Made by a program: the position numbers and the translations under genes. This document shows positions 9,528 to 17,384 of a stretch of 32,830 nt of DNA, piece by piece; the stretch's first letter is position 1; every line of letters begins with the position of its first letter. The notes beneath the pieces were generated by a model. It was not told the origin of the DNA. It searched no databases and saw nothing but the letters and a program-made list of their open reading frames with translations. Source of the stretch: Erysipelotrichia bacterium (GTDB lineage Bacteria; Muiribacteriota; Ozemobacteria; Ozemobacterales; Ozemobacteraceae); contig SABV01000011.1 of NCBI GenBank assembly GCA_009928855.1, positions 1 to 32,830 of the forward strand, written 5' to 3'.

Positions 9528-12297
9528 AGCGCATTGGCTTATTCTGCTGATTCCTGTAATCTGGCATGTTTTGCGCACTCCATTGCCCTCGCGTAAGATT
9601 CGTTCAATAAGAGCGCTTATGGTTATTTGCGTTCTGCTGGCTCTGGCCGGTTTACAATTGCGCCTGCCGGGGCGTGAAGGCGTCATTGTTGTAGTGGCAG
9701 ACCGTAGTTTGTCGATGCCATCGTTGTCTGACGCTCGAATTGGCGAGACTATGGAATTGCTCAAAAGCCAGATGCCGGCAAATGCAAAACTCGGTCTGGT
9801 ATCTTTTGCTGATGAGGCAAGGGTTGAAATGCCACCTACCAGAAGTGCTTTTACAACGTTCAGTGGCGATATCAATCAGGAGGCCTCAAACCTGAATGAC
9901 GCCATAAATCGTGCCTTGTCGCTTGTTCCAGAAGATCTGTCCGCCAGGATTGTAGTAATATCAGACGGTCTGTGGAGCGGAAAAGATCCGGAAGAGTCCG
10001 CTTTCAAGGCTGCCGGTCGCTCTATTCCCATAGATTATCGTCTGCTTTCGCGGTCAGGCGAGGATGATACTGCAATAACAGATTTTTCTGTACCCAGTAT
10101 GCTTAACCCGGGCGAATCTTTTGTTATCTCTGCCGAAATTCTTTCGCCGTTTGAGCAACAGGCACATATTAACCTGCAATGTTCGGGGCGTAATGTTGCA
10201 GATTTCTCAAAAAAATTGCGGCGGGGCAGAAACAGTGTCATTTTTCGACATACGGCTCCATCTGCTTCTGTAGCCAGATATCGTCTTTCGGTAAAGGGCG
10301 AGAGCGATGATTCGGTGCCAGAAAATAACCAGGCGTTCGCTGTTTCTGAAATTCTCGGTAAAAAACCGGTTCTTATAATTTCAGACTTTCAGGGCAGCCC
10401 GCTTCATGAGCTCCTTAAAAGCGTCGGTCAGGGAGTCGAATCAAGGTCTCCGGGGGGTATAAACTGGAGTATCGAGTTTTTGGCCGGTTATTCGGCAGTA
10501 ATCATCGAAAATATTTCGGCTGATCGCCTTTCATTACATGGAATGCAAATGCTGGCTGCCTGGGTACGCCACATTGGTGGCGGTCTTTTTATCACTGGCG
10601 GTAAAAATTCTTATGGAAACGGCGGTTATTACCAGTCTCCGCTTGAAGAAATATTGCCGGTTTCTCTTGAGTTGCGAAGTGAACATCGCAAAATGGCCCT
10701 GGCAATGATGGTCGTTTTAGATCGCTCCGGAAGCATGGCTGCGCCGACCCGCGGTGACAGAACTAAGATGGATCTTGCAAATATTGCTGCGGCAAGTTCC
10801 ATGGATCTTCTCTCGCAGCATGACGAATTTGGTCTGTTGGCGGTAGACACTGAAGCGCACGTAATAGTGCCATTGCAGCCCCTCGTCGACAAAGAACGGT
10901 GGCGCGATAAAATTTTGCGCGTCGAATCTATGGGCGGCGGAATCTACGTTTATGAGGGAATAAGCAAGGCGGCTGAAATGCTTTTGTCTGCAAAAGCCGG
11001 AGCCAGACATATAATTCTGTTTGCCGATGCCTCTGATGCAGAAGAGCCCGGGCGATACTGGGAGCTTCTGGATAAACTTTGCAAAACCGGCATGACTCTG
11101 AGCGTCATCGGGCTCGGCACAGAAAATGATTCTGATGCAAATCTGCTTGTCAAAATTGCCGAGGCGGGCAAAGGCCGCATCTTTTTTACTCGTGAACCTG
11201 AAGAATTACCGAGATTGTTTGCTCAGGATACTTTTGTGGCGGCCAGAAGCACCTTTGTCGAAGAGATTACTGAAGTTGAGTCTTTGCCAGCCAGCAGCAT
11301 GTTTGCCGATGATAAGCAGTTGGCGTTTAAGACAACAATCGGCGCTTATAACCTGTGTTACCTTCGTCCCGAGGCCACTCTGGTGGCAAAAACTCTAGAC
11401 GAAAATCACGCGCCACTCCTGACGGCGTGGCAGTGCGGACTTGGTCGGGTTGTTTGCTACACGGGAACAACCGAAGGTGCTGCCGGCGGCGAATTTTTGA
11501 GGCAGCCGCAGTCATCTGATATTTTTGCCGGCGTTTGTGGGTGGCTGACTCTAGACAATCGGCAGGATCTGGGCGAAATGATGGTGACTCAACAAATAAT
11601 TGATGGTCGCTGGAAAGCAATTATTCATCTTGATCCTGAACGTGAGCGCGAGTTATTCAGTGATACTCCGGAAATAGACGTTCTGCGTTCTTTTTCTGGC
11701 CGCTCCCCCGAACGCGAAACCATCGCCATGAGCTGGGAAACGGCAGATTCACTTGCTGCTGAATTACCCTTGAAGGGCAACGAAGTTATTGTTGCAATGG
11801 TAAAAAGCGGCCCCAAAAACCTGCGATTGCCTCCCGTCTGTTTACCCTATGCCAGTGAATATGCTTTGCAGTCAAGTAATGCCGGTGCCGAAAAACTCAG
11901 AAGCATTGCTTCAATAAGCGGTGGTCGTGAATTAATAGACCTGTCAAGAGCCTGGGAAACGATGCCGTCGAATATTCAGTTTCGCGGTCTTTCGGGGGAA
12001 CTGTTATTTCTGGCTCTCTTTTTGTTTATTCTGGAGATTGCGGAACGCAGAACTGCTGTTCTTAGCCTCTTTGCCGATAAATTGCGGCGCAGAAGAGGTA
12101 AAAAAAAATCTGCTTCTTTTCGGCGCGCTGCAGATATTGAAGCTCCAGCGACCTCAATCGTGACCTTAGATCAATCGCCAAAAATTGTGGCGGAGATACC
12201 AGACAAGGCAGAGTCATCGCCGGTGAATAATGATTCTGGAGTTGCTGCCGCCCTGAAAAAGGCTAAAAAAGATGCCGGCAAGCGTACCTCCGGTTGA
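9517..12297 (+). CDS. large membrane protein with two VWA domains and a GATase-like domain
   Basis: Translated from the GTG at 9517 the protein has 926 residues. AGAAAGAGG at 9501-9509 lies at the right distance from this codon, whereas an upstream in-frame TTG at 9496 has no ribosome site. Two N-terminal helices (about residues 3-20 and 34-50) are followed by a first VWA domain (metal-site motif DRSLS near 62). Next are a beta-sandwich-like region and a GATase1-like segment near 285-378 with GGGLFITGG. A second VWA domain has the canonical DRSGSM near 401. A helix near 828-845 precedes a very basic cytoplasmic tail ending in a Lys-rich AALKKAKKDAGKR. It is the last gene of the operon and is followed by a strong terminator. 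It is probably the main client of the MoxR ATPase. Confidence 0.92.
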   Translation: MFTEAHWLILLIPVIWHVLRTPLPSRKIRSIRALMVICVLLALAGLQLRLPGREGVIVVVADRSLSMPSLSDARIGETMELLKSQMPANAKLGLVSFADEARVEMPPTRSAFTTFSGDINQEASNLNDAINRALSLVPEDLSARIVVISDGLWSGKDPEESAFKAAGRSIPIDYRLLSRSGEDDTAITDFSVPSMLNPGESFVISAEILSPFEQQAHINLQCSGRNVADFSKKLRRGRNSVIFRHTAPSASVARYRLSVKGESDDSVPENNQAFAVSEILGKKPVLIISDFQGSPLHELLKSVGQGVESRSPGGINWSIEFLAGYSAVIIENISADRLSLHGMQMLAAWVRHIGGGLFITGGKNSYGNGGYYQSPLEEILPVSLELRSEHRKMALAMMVVLDRSGSMAAPTRGDRTKMDLANIAAASSMDLLSQHDEFGLLAVDTEAHVIVPLQPLVDKERWRDKILRVESMGGGIYVYEGISKAAEMLLSAKAGARHIILFADASDAEEPGRYWELLDKLCKTGMTLSVIGLGTENDSDANLLVKIAEAGKGRIFFTREPEELPRLFAQDTFVAARSTFVEEITEVESLPASSMFADDKQLAFKTTIGAYNLCYLRPEATLVAKTLDENHAPLLTAWQCGLGRVVCYTGTTEGAAGGEFLRQPQSSDIFAGVCGWLTLDNRQDLGEMMVTQQIIDGRWKAIIHLDPERERELFSDTPEIDVLRSFSGRSPERETIAMSWETADSLAAELPLKGNEVIVAMVKSGPKNLRLPPVCLPYASEYALQSSNAGAEKLRSIASISGGRELIDLSRAWETMPSNIQFRGLSGELLFLALFLFILEIAERRTAVLSLFADKLRRRRGKKKSASFRRAADIEAPATSIVTLDQSPKIVAEIPDKAESSPVNNDSGVAAALKKAKKDAGKRTSG

Positions 12298-12307
12298 CGA
12301 CCATAAA

Positions 12308-12350
12308 AAAGAGCTCCGCAAATACTTTGCAGGAGCTCTTTGGTTTTTTG
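12308..12350. terminator. bidirectional rho-independent terminator
   Basis: The 10-bp stem AAAGAGCTCC (12308-12317) pairs with GGAGCTCTTT (12332-12341). Inside it, after a single bulged A, GCAAA pairs with TTTGC around a TAC loop. T-rich sequence follows on the + strand (12344-12349) and an A-run precedes it (12305-12310), which reads as T on the - strand. It sits between the convergent VWA and SET genes and can stop both. Confidence 0.9.
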
Positions 12351-12356
12351 TCTTTT

Positions 12357-13046
12357 TCAGCGATTATGGTGATGTCTGTGCCGAGATGGAACTTCGCATG
12401 AGTTCGCCGTTTCCATGCCCATCATCAAGTTGGTAGATTTGTATTCGTGGTTTTCGATATTTCTTTCGCCATAATAGCAGTTCAGTATCGAATCCATTTC
12501 TTCTCTGCCTTCTGAAATGCGCACTGATTTTTCCCATGTTTCCTGCGTAAGCAGCGGCTGAAGAGGTTGCTCAACCTTTGAAAGGTTTTTCATGGCTTTG
12601 ATCAGCTGCTTGTCCCAGGTTTTGTGGTATTTTACCAGATCGTCAGGGTAAACGATTTTGCGACGGGTTCCTTCATCAATGCCTCTGAAAGGCTCATCAA
12701 TGTTCAGATACCCATAATCATCGGTCAGCTCTTCGCCTTCTTTGATGTCTCTTATTGCGATTTCATAATCATACGGTGTAGTCATGCAGTTTGAATGAAA
12801 GCTGTGATTTACGTATCTTCCGTTGTCCCAGCAAAGAATGTGGTTGCCTTTGCTGTTGCGAAAGCAGTATTTATCCATGATTTCTTTAAACATGGGTGCC
12901 AGTAGATCAACCTGATTCTGGGTAAACTCACGGTCGAGTTTGTCAAAAGCCCAGGTAATGGTTCCTTTGGGGATAAATCTTGTTGCAACAACGCCGTAGC
13001 CAATCTCATTGTTGATGAAGCGAAGTTCAGTCCATGGATGTATCAT
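12357..13046 (-). CDS. SET-domain protein (putative protein-lysine methyltransferase)
   Basis: A 229-residue protein with a SET domain in the first two-thirds. It has the entry motif GYGVVATRFIPKGT, then GRYVNHSFHSNC (the family's NHS..PN-type AdoMet/lysine channel motif, with Cys shifted), and AIRDIKEGEELTDDYGY containing the C-terminal catalytic-tyrosine motif. No post-SET cysteine cluster is visible. The reading frame continues 39 codons upstream, but the ATG at 13046 has AAAGG eight bases before it and the protein then begins just ahead of the domain, so I chose it. SET proteins are sporadic in bacteria, where substrates may be ribosomal or histone-like proteins, or host proteins in pathogens; no substrate is suggested here. 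It is monocistronic and ends at the shared terminator. Confidence 0.88.
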   Translation of the reverse strand: MIHPWTELRFINNEIGYGVVATRFIPKGTITWAFDKLDREFTQNQVDLLAPMFKEIMDKYCFRNSKGNHILCWDNGRYVNHSFHSNCMTTPYDYEIAIRDIKEGEELTDDYGYLNIDEPFRGIDEGTRRKIVYPDDLVKYHKTWDKQLIKAMKNLSKVEQPLQPLLTQETWEKSVRISEGREEMDSILNCYYGERNIENHEYKSTNLMMGMETANSCEVPSRHRHHHNR

Positions 13047-13547
13047 AGTTTGCCTTTCAGAATAAGAGGGAAGATCAAAACGCACGAAACCGCGAAGACC
13101 CGCTTTAACTGCCTTGTGACAGCTAGATGTATTTATTTGAACAACGCAATTGTATAGCTGCAATTGTACCTCTTCAATTAGCTAATAAGCTGTTTTTGGG
13201 GGGCTGCAGGCGGCCCTTGTCGGTTATGAGTCTTTTTTGCATATTATTTATTCAAATCAAGTTTGTTCAATGATAATCATCGCGCGATAAAAATAATTTT
13301 GCCTCATGTGGTTTTAAAAAGAACAAGAAAGCGTGAAAAGCCGCTGATATGCGGTTTGGACATGGCCAATACGCCTTTTGCCAAAGCATTTTGTCTGGTA
13401 TTTATGGCTGAAGTCCGGCTTCTGTGGGTAAATAAAATGGCATTCTATTTTATTATGTTGCCGCCTTCTTTTGCAGTTAATCTTGCAACTGTTTATTTCT
13501 GCGGGTATTCTGTTTTTGTAGCCACTTATGTGAGGAGCAGCAAGAAT
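13047..13547. other. 500-bp divergent intergenic region
   Basis: This gap separates the divergent SET and proline-rich secreted-protein genes. A weak + strand promoter candidate is TTGCAA at 13483-13488 and TATTCT at 13506-13511 (17 bp spacing), which would give a 30-nt leader. TGATAATCAT at 13271-13280 matches the core of the Fur consensus but its flanks do not. The frame of the downstream gene stays open back to a TTG at 13263 and would encode an extra hydrophobic segment. There is no ribosome site for it, and the signal peptide at 13548 argues against it. No RNA gene was recognised. Confidence 0.5.
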
Positions 13548-14480
13548 ATGAGAAACTTTTTTATCATAAGCCTTTTAATAATGGGATTAATAAACAGTGC
13601 GCCTTCTGTAATAGCCCAGGAAGCCGTCGACTACCCCCTTTTAAGCCAGGGAAGCATTGAGCCGCCCCCGCCGCCACCAGGTTATGCGGTGACTTTGCCT
13701 CCGCTTGAGCCCGTGGCAAAAACTTCAGAATTTGTGCCACCATCTCCGCCGGTTCAACCCGATTCAGGTGATGCGTCCGAGGTTCCTGAGTCTGGCCGTT
13801 TTTCTCAGTCTTTTCAGCCGGCTTCTTTGCCGGATTCAGCTGTTTCGGTGCAGATCATATCTTCTGAACTGGCTGAGCAGGTCATGAGACTGGTGAGGTC
13901 GCTTAAAACGATGCGGACGCTTCTCGATAAGCCTGAAAGCGCTGTTGAGATTCGACGTATTCAACTCACATCAAGTATTTGTGCTCGCCTGCTCGATTTA
14001 AAAGGTTTTCCCGAGCCAACTATATTCATGGCTGGAGCCGGCGATAAGGTTCTCAGAGACCGCTCCTTTGGTGCGGTTGAATATCGTTACTATGGAGATT
14101 TTGATAACCGTGTCAATGGCTGGGTAAAGCCGGTTGAAACAGCCGTCTATATTGATCTTGTTTTTGATGGACGCAGCAGAAGAAGAACCCATGTTAGAGC
14201 TCATATAACCAGATCTGGCTCTCTGACAGGCGCTTTTTATGCCTATAGCTGGGATGCTCGCGGAAACCCCTGGAAAATGCAGGGAAGCATGGAAGGTATT
14301 TTTGTTCACGATGACGGTCTACCCGCTGGTGGCGTGTTAAAAGTTTACGGCAGTGATCCTTCTGGAAAATCAATGGGGCTTATTTTGAATTTTCCTGTAA
14401 AAATTCATGCGCAGGTAGAACCGCACAAAAAAGACACCCGCCATCGAGAAGGACAGCGGGTGAGCATTGAAAACAGATAA
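13548..14480 (+). CDS. secreted proline-rich protein of unknown function
   Basis: A 310-residue protein with a Sec signal peptide (MRNFFIISLL... cleavage near VIAQ). A mature N-terminal segment very rich in proline (PPPPPPG and PPSPP blocks, about residues 40-75) reads like a flexible wall- or membrane-spanning linker. The rest appears to be one folded domain: a short helical part (about 100-150), then beta-rich sequence with several Tyr/Trp/Gly positions (EYRYYGDFDNRVNGW, SWDARGNPWKM), and a basic tail. I recognise no family. The ATG at 13548 has GAGGAG upstream and gives a clean signal peptide; the open frame reaching back to 13263 is probably non-coding. Export to the periplasm or cell surface is supported; function is unknown. 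Confidence 0.8.
   Translation: MRNFFIISLLIMGLINSAPSVIAQEAVDYPLLSQGSIEPPPPPPGYAVTLPPLEPVAKTSEFVPPSPPVQPDSGDASEVPESGRFSQSFQPASLPDSAVSVQIISSELAEQVMRLVRSLKTMRTLLDKPESAVEIRRIQLTSSICARLLDLKGFPEPTIFMAGAGDKVLRDRSFGAVEYRYYGDFDNRVNGWVKPVETAVYIDLVFDGRSRRRTHVRAHITRSGSLTGAFYAYSWDARGNPWKMQGSMEGIFVHDDGLPAGGVLKVYGSDPSGKSMGLILNFPVKIHAQVEPHKKDTRHREGQRVSIENR
14429..14462 (-). terminator. possible intrinsic terminator for the dfx transcript, inside the end of the facing gene
   Basis: CACCCGC at 14435-14441 pairs with GCGGGTG at 14456-14462 over a 14-nt loop. On the - strand the stem is followed by TCTTTTTT, the usual U-tract. It lies within the last codons of the + strand gene and about 207 bp beyond the dfx stop. 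Confidence 0.45.
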
Positions 14481-14507
14481 AATCGCTCTGCTTTAAAGGA
14501 AAGAGCC

Positions 14508-14541
14508 AGGGTGACCCGTAAGTATTTCAACGGGTCGCCCT
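14508..14541. terminator. GC-rich hairpin between convergent genes
   Basis: AGGGTGACCCGT (14508-14519) pairs with ACGGGTCGCCCT (14530-14541), a 12-bp stem with one G-T pair and a 10-nt loop, 27 bp after the stop of the proline-rich protein gene. Only TTT follows on the + strand, so it could be a weak terminator or an RNA-end-protecting hairpin. The remaining sequence to 14668 shows nothing I can name. Confidence 0.5.
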
Positions 14542-14668
14542 TTACGCATAAACAGGACTTAAATGATATCTCGCATTTGTCAGTCCCCTTCCCTTAGAGT
14601 TTTCCCTGCCTCTTATCTTCTTACGGTCTTATAGCAAGTGACTTTGAGGGAGGGTTACTTACTGTTTC

Positions 14669-15049
14669 TCAGGCTTCACTTTTCCAGAGGCCGTGAACAT
14701 TGCAGTATTCTCTTACGGTGATTGTTGACTGATTGACGCAAAATTCGGCTTCGGCTGGCTGGCCGGGCTTAAGAAAAGCTACAAATTTTTTGTCACCGGC
14801 GATGACTTCGATCCATTCGATAAAATGTTTTTCTTCCATGGGGTGGGGGACGCTGCCAACTTTAACCTTGATGCCGTTTGCTGTTTTTTCAACTACCGGA
14901 ACATGCTTTTCTAAGGTTGAATCGGCAGTTTTTTCTTCCATCAGCTTCATTTCCATGCCGCAACAAACGAGAGCCGGCGCACCCGGGTGAACGACTTCGA
15001 TAATATTTCCGCAGATTTCACACTTATAAATATTGTGAAGTTTTGTCAT
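14669..15049 (-). CDS. dfx: desulfoferrodoxin (superoxide reductase, two-centre type)
   Basis: This 126-residue protein is a complete class I/2Fe desulfoferrodoxin, which reduces superoxide to hydrogen peroxide in the cytoplasm of anaerobes using rubredoxin-type donors. The N-terminal desulforedoxin-like centre I has Cys10, Cys13, Cys29 and Cys30. The catalytic centre II has the EKHVP motif (Glu47, Lys48, His49), then His69, His75, and Cys116 with His119 in YCNVHGLW. All ligands of both iron centres and the catalytic Glu and Lys are present. The start is fixed by AGGAGG a few bases upstream, and a good promoter lies at 15092-15121. It appears monocistronic. Confidence 0.97.
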   Translation of the reverse strand: MTKLHNIYKCEICGNIIEVVHPGAPALVCCGMEMKLMEEKTADSTLEKHVPVVEKTANGIKVKVGSVPHPMEEKHFIEWIEVIAGDKKFVAFLKPGQPAEAEFCVNQSTITVREYCNVHGLWKSEA

Positions 15050-15091
15050 GTTTCACGTCCTCCTGTGATTTTTTTCTTTACTACGCCAGAC

Positions 15092-15121
15092 ATTATATTT
15101 TAAGTCACATTCAATGGTCAA
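15092..15121 (-). promoter_or_regulatory. sigma70 promoter of dfx
   Basis: On the - strand TTGACC (15121-15116, 5 of 6) and TATAAT (15097-15092, 6 of 6) are separated by 18 bp. Transcription would start near 15085, giving a leader of about 35 nt that carries the AGGAGG site of dfx. Confidence 0.65.
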
Positions 15122-15218
15122 TGAGCAAGTTATCAGATAAATTTCGAATTGTGAGTTTTTTCTGTTAGAATTGAGGGCAGGGTTACAGTTCAGAGTGCTT
15201 CGCAAAGGACAAAATACG

Positions 15219-15782
15219 ATGAAAAAAAACATGTTTATCGCGGTCGTTCTTTTTCTGTCGATCATAAATATTGGCCAGGTCTATGCCGGTGAGGATATGC
15301 AGCGGATAATTCTTCGCGATAGATCGGTTATTGTTGGCCAGATTGTCGAAATGAAAAATGGCGTTTATACGATTCAGTCTGACTCCGTTGGTCAAATTCA
15401 GGTGGCTGCAGACAAAATTCTTGAGATTTCGTCGCCTTCTTTGGGTTCTGACCCATCAACTCCTGAAGTCGCAATTCTCGATGGCTCAAAAAGCTCTGCT
15501 AAAAAACCGAGACAGAAGGCTGTTTCCCCAGGCTCAGATGACATAGCCCGCCAACAGGAAGAAGTAAACGCCCGCGTAAAGTCCATGACCATGAACGGCG
15601 ATTTTCTTGATTCAATGATGGATCTTGGAGAGAGTTCTTCGATGATGGATGTCATGAATGACCCAGAAGTAATGGAGGCTATCAGCCGCAACGATTTCGA
15701 TTTTCTTATGAACAGCGATAAAATGAAAAATTTGATGGACAGTGATGAAATAAAGGATCTTCTCGGAGACGTCGAGCCGTGA
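15219..15782 (+). CDS. secreted protein with Sm/SH3-like N-terminal and STI1-like C-terminal segments
   Basis: A 187-residue protein with a Sec signal peptide (MKKNMFIAVVLF..., cleavage near VYAG). Residues about 30-65 (RSVIVGQIVEMKNGVYTIQS, then IQVAADKILEI) have the alternating pattern of a small beta-barrel, as in many secreted proteins that begin with a 'G.v...dG.y.I.t..G.i.v....I' unit. A linker follows. The last 70 residues are rich in Met and Asp, with NDPEVMEAISRNDF and repeated short 'DP/SD..M..LM' units resembling STI1 (Hop/Tic40-type) chaperone-binding repeats. The ATG at 15219 has AAAGGA upstream; an in-frame TTG at 15171 would spoil the signal peptide. It probably shares transcription with the next gene, 64 bp downstream. 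No family was firmly recognised. Confidence 0.82.
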   Translation: MKKNMFIAVVLFLSIINIGQVYAGEDMQRIILRDRSVIVGQIVEMKNGVYTIQSDSVGQIQVAADKILEISSPSLGSDPSTPEVAILDGSKSSAKKPRQKAVSPGSDDIARQQEEVNARVKSMTMNGDFLDSMMDLGESSSMMDVMNDPEVMEAISRNDFDFLMNSDKMKNLMDSDEIKDLLGDVEP

Positions 15783-15846
15783 AGATTTTCTGAAGAATTT
15801 TTTGTTACTGTTAAAAATTGGCAGCCACATGTCGATAGCCTGACCC

Positions 15847-17244
15847 ATGAAAAGAACCGCGCTGTTTTTTACTCTGTTCTCGATCGGCTTGATGCTGGTT
15901 GGTTTTGGACCCAGACCATATTCTGATCTGGCCGAATACCGGCATATGCCTATTGAAACGCGTATCGAACGTTTGCGTAAAGCTGGCGAGGATCTTTTTT
16001 TGCGTCGGCGTTACGAAGATGCTATAACTGTTTTTCAGACAGTCCTGGCGCTTGATGAAGGCGATATGAAGGCAAAACTCTGGATAACCAAAGCACAGAC
16101 CCAGATTTCCGTAGAAAAAAACGAGGCCAATAAAAAGGCGCTTTATCAAAAATACGGCCACCTGATACCGAAAGATAAAATTTACGAAAACTGGCATTGG
16201 GGGCCGTCTGTCGGACATTTTGAAGTTCGTTATTCAGAGCCGAAGCCTTATGTGCCGGCAGTGCGAAAAGTCAGACCAAAAGCTGCTGATGTAGATATCG
16301 AAACCGCCCGTAAAAAAGCAGAGGCTTCAGGTGATGCCGCTGATCTTCACGAACTGTCAATGCTTCACTGGTCGAGACGCGACGACACTGAGGCTCTCAA
16401 AGCTTTTTTTGATGCCTTTGCGGCAAATTCTGAAATTCTTGCAAAAGATGATGAATTCATGCTGTCGACTATTTCAGATGAAATAGCCGCTAAAATTGCT
16501 GATGGTAAGGCTTCTGCTGAAGATTACATGACAAGTGGCAGACTCGGATTGATTCAAGGCGATCGGCCGCGGGCAATAAATCACCTGGTCAAGGCAGCAT
16601 CGCTGGATAAAGCACTGAAAGAACGGGCGCAAAAAATACTCAAAGATTTCGTCTCGACATCGCAAGTTGAAATGGTGAGCGCTCCCCCTGATATTTTAAG
16701 CTTTCGCCAGGCATACGTATTTGACAAGAATTTTGACAAGCTGTATTTGCGCATTGTCATGACGCCCAAAAACAAGGGGCAGATAGTTCCGATCGATTTG
16801 TCACTGACTGCATCAAGCGCCAGAGAGATTGAGCTGGCCTCTGCAGATGTTGCGTTTGCCTATATTCAGCCAGGCATCGACGATTATGCACGCCTGTGGC
16901 TTGTTTTGCCCGAAAAAGAAGGCGAGTTCCCTGAGTATGAAATAAGACTGACGCTGAATGTTGACAGAGCCGTCGTTCAGTCTTTTGAACTTTCCAATTT
17001 TGCTCTGATAACTGAGCAATACGATAACTGGAGCTTTGTGATCAGCTCTGAATTCAATTTTTCTGAGAATATGGCCAAAGGCGAATTCGAAAAGAATTTT
17101 GAGGGAGTGCGTATTGCCGGCTATAATCTCGCCGTTTCAGAGGGCAAGGGGCCTTTTGTTCCCCTTGAAAATTTCAAGGAGCCGTTGCCCAGAAAAATAG
17201 ATATCTGGAAGCTTATTGAGAACGGCAGCGAAGCAAGTCTTTAG
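15847..17244 (+). CDS. secreted TPR-like repeat protein
   Basis: A 465-residue protein whose first 20 residues form a signal peptide. Residues about 38-100 (AGEDLFLRRRYEDAITVFQ, VLALDEGDMKAKLWI) match a pair of tetratricopeptide helices. More helical repeat-like sequence follows at about 155-275, with SAEDYMTSGRLGLIQGD and PRAINHLVKAASLDKA. The last 190 residues are beta-rich with no recognised motif. TPR proteins act as scaffolds, so a periplasmic or envelope assembly role is plausible but unproven. The ribosome site is poor (only GATAG-like sequence before the ATG at 15847), which would fit translation dependent on the upstream gene. The gap to the next gene, 17245-17384, shows no terminator. 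Confidence 0.82.
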   Translation: MKRTALFFTLFSIGLMLVGFGPRPYSDLAEYRHMPIETRIERLRKAGEDLFLRRRYEDAITVFQTVLALDEGDMKAKLWITKAQTQISVEKNEANKKALYQKYGHLIPKDKIYENWHWGPSVGHFEVRYSEPKPYVPAVRKVRPKAADVDIETARKKAEASGDAADLHELSMLHWSRRDDTEALKAFFDAFAANSEILAKDDEFMLSTISDEIAAKIADGKASAEDYMTSGRLGLIQGDRPRAINHLVKAASLDKALKERAQKILKDFVSTSQVEMVSAPPDILSFRQAYVFDKNFDKLYLRIVMTPKNKGQIVPIDLSLTASSAREIELASADVAFAYIQPGIDDYARLWLVLPEKEGEFPEYEIRLTLNVDRAVVQSFELSNFALITEQYDNWSFVISSEFNFSENMAKGEFEKNFEGVRIAGYNLAVSEGKGPFVPLENFKEPLPRKIDIWKLIENGSEASL

Positions 17245-17384
17245 AAAAAATTACATTTTGGCGCTTTCAATTTTATCGCGGATTTGAGATTATTTATTAC
17301 AGTTATCCCATTGCCTGAAAGGAAAACCGTTGCTGGTTTGACCGATCGACAATGACTGCAGATGTTTTAAACAAGGATGCTGAA

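Noticed and set aside
13192-13216. GC-rich imperfect hairpin as a terminator
   Set aside because: GGGCTG/CGGCCC stem has no U-tract on either strand and no gene ends nearby.
13266-13284. Fur-box-like sequence
   Set aside because: Only the central TGATAATCA matches; the flanks match poorly (about 12 of 19 overall), and the neighbouring genes have no iron role.
13263-13547. 95-codon upstream extension of the proline-rich secreted protein
   Set aside because: Starts at a TTG with no ribosome site and would bury a good signal peptide; the ATG at 13548 has GAGGAG. The absence of stops over 95 codons is slightly unusual but not enough to call it coding.
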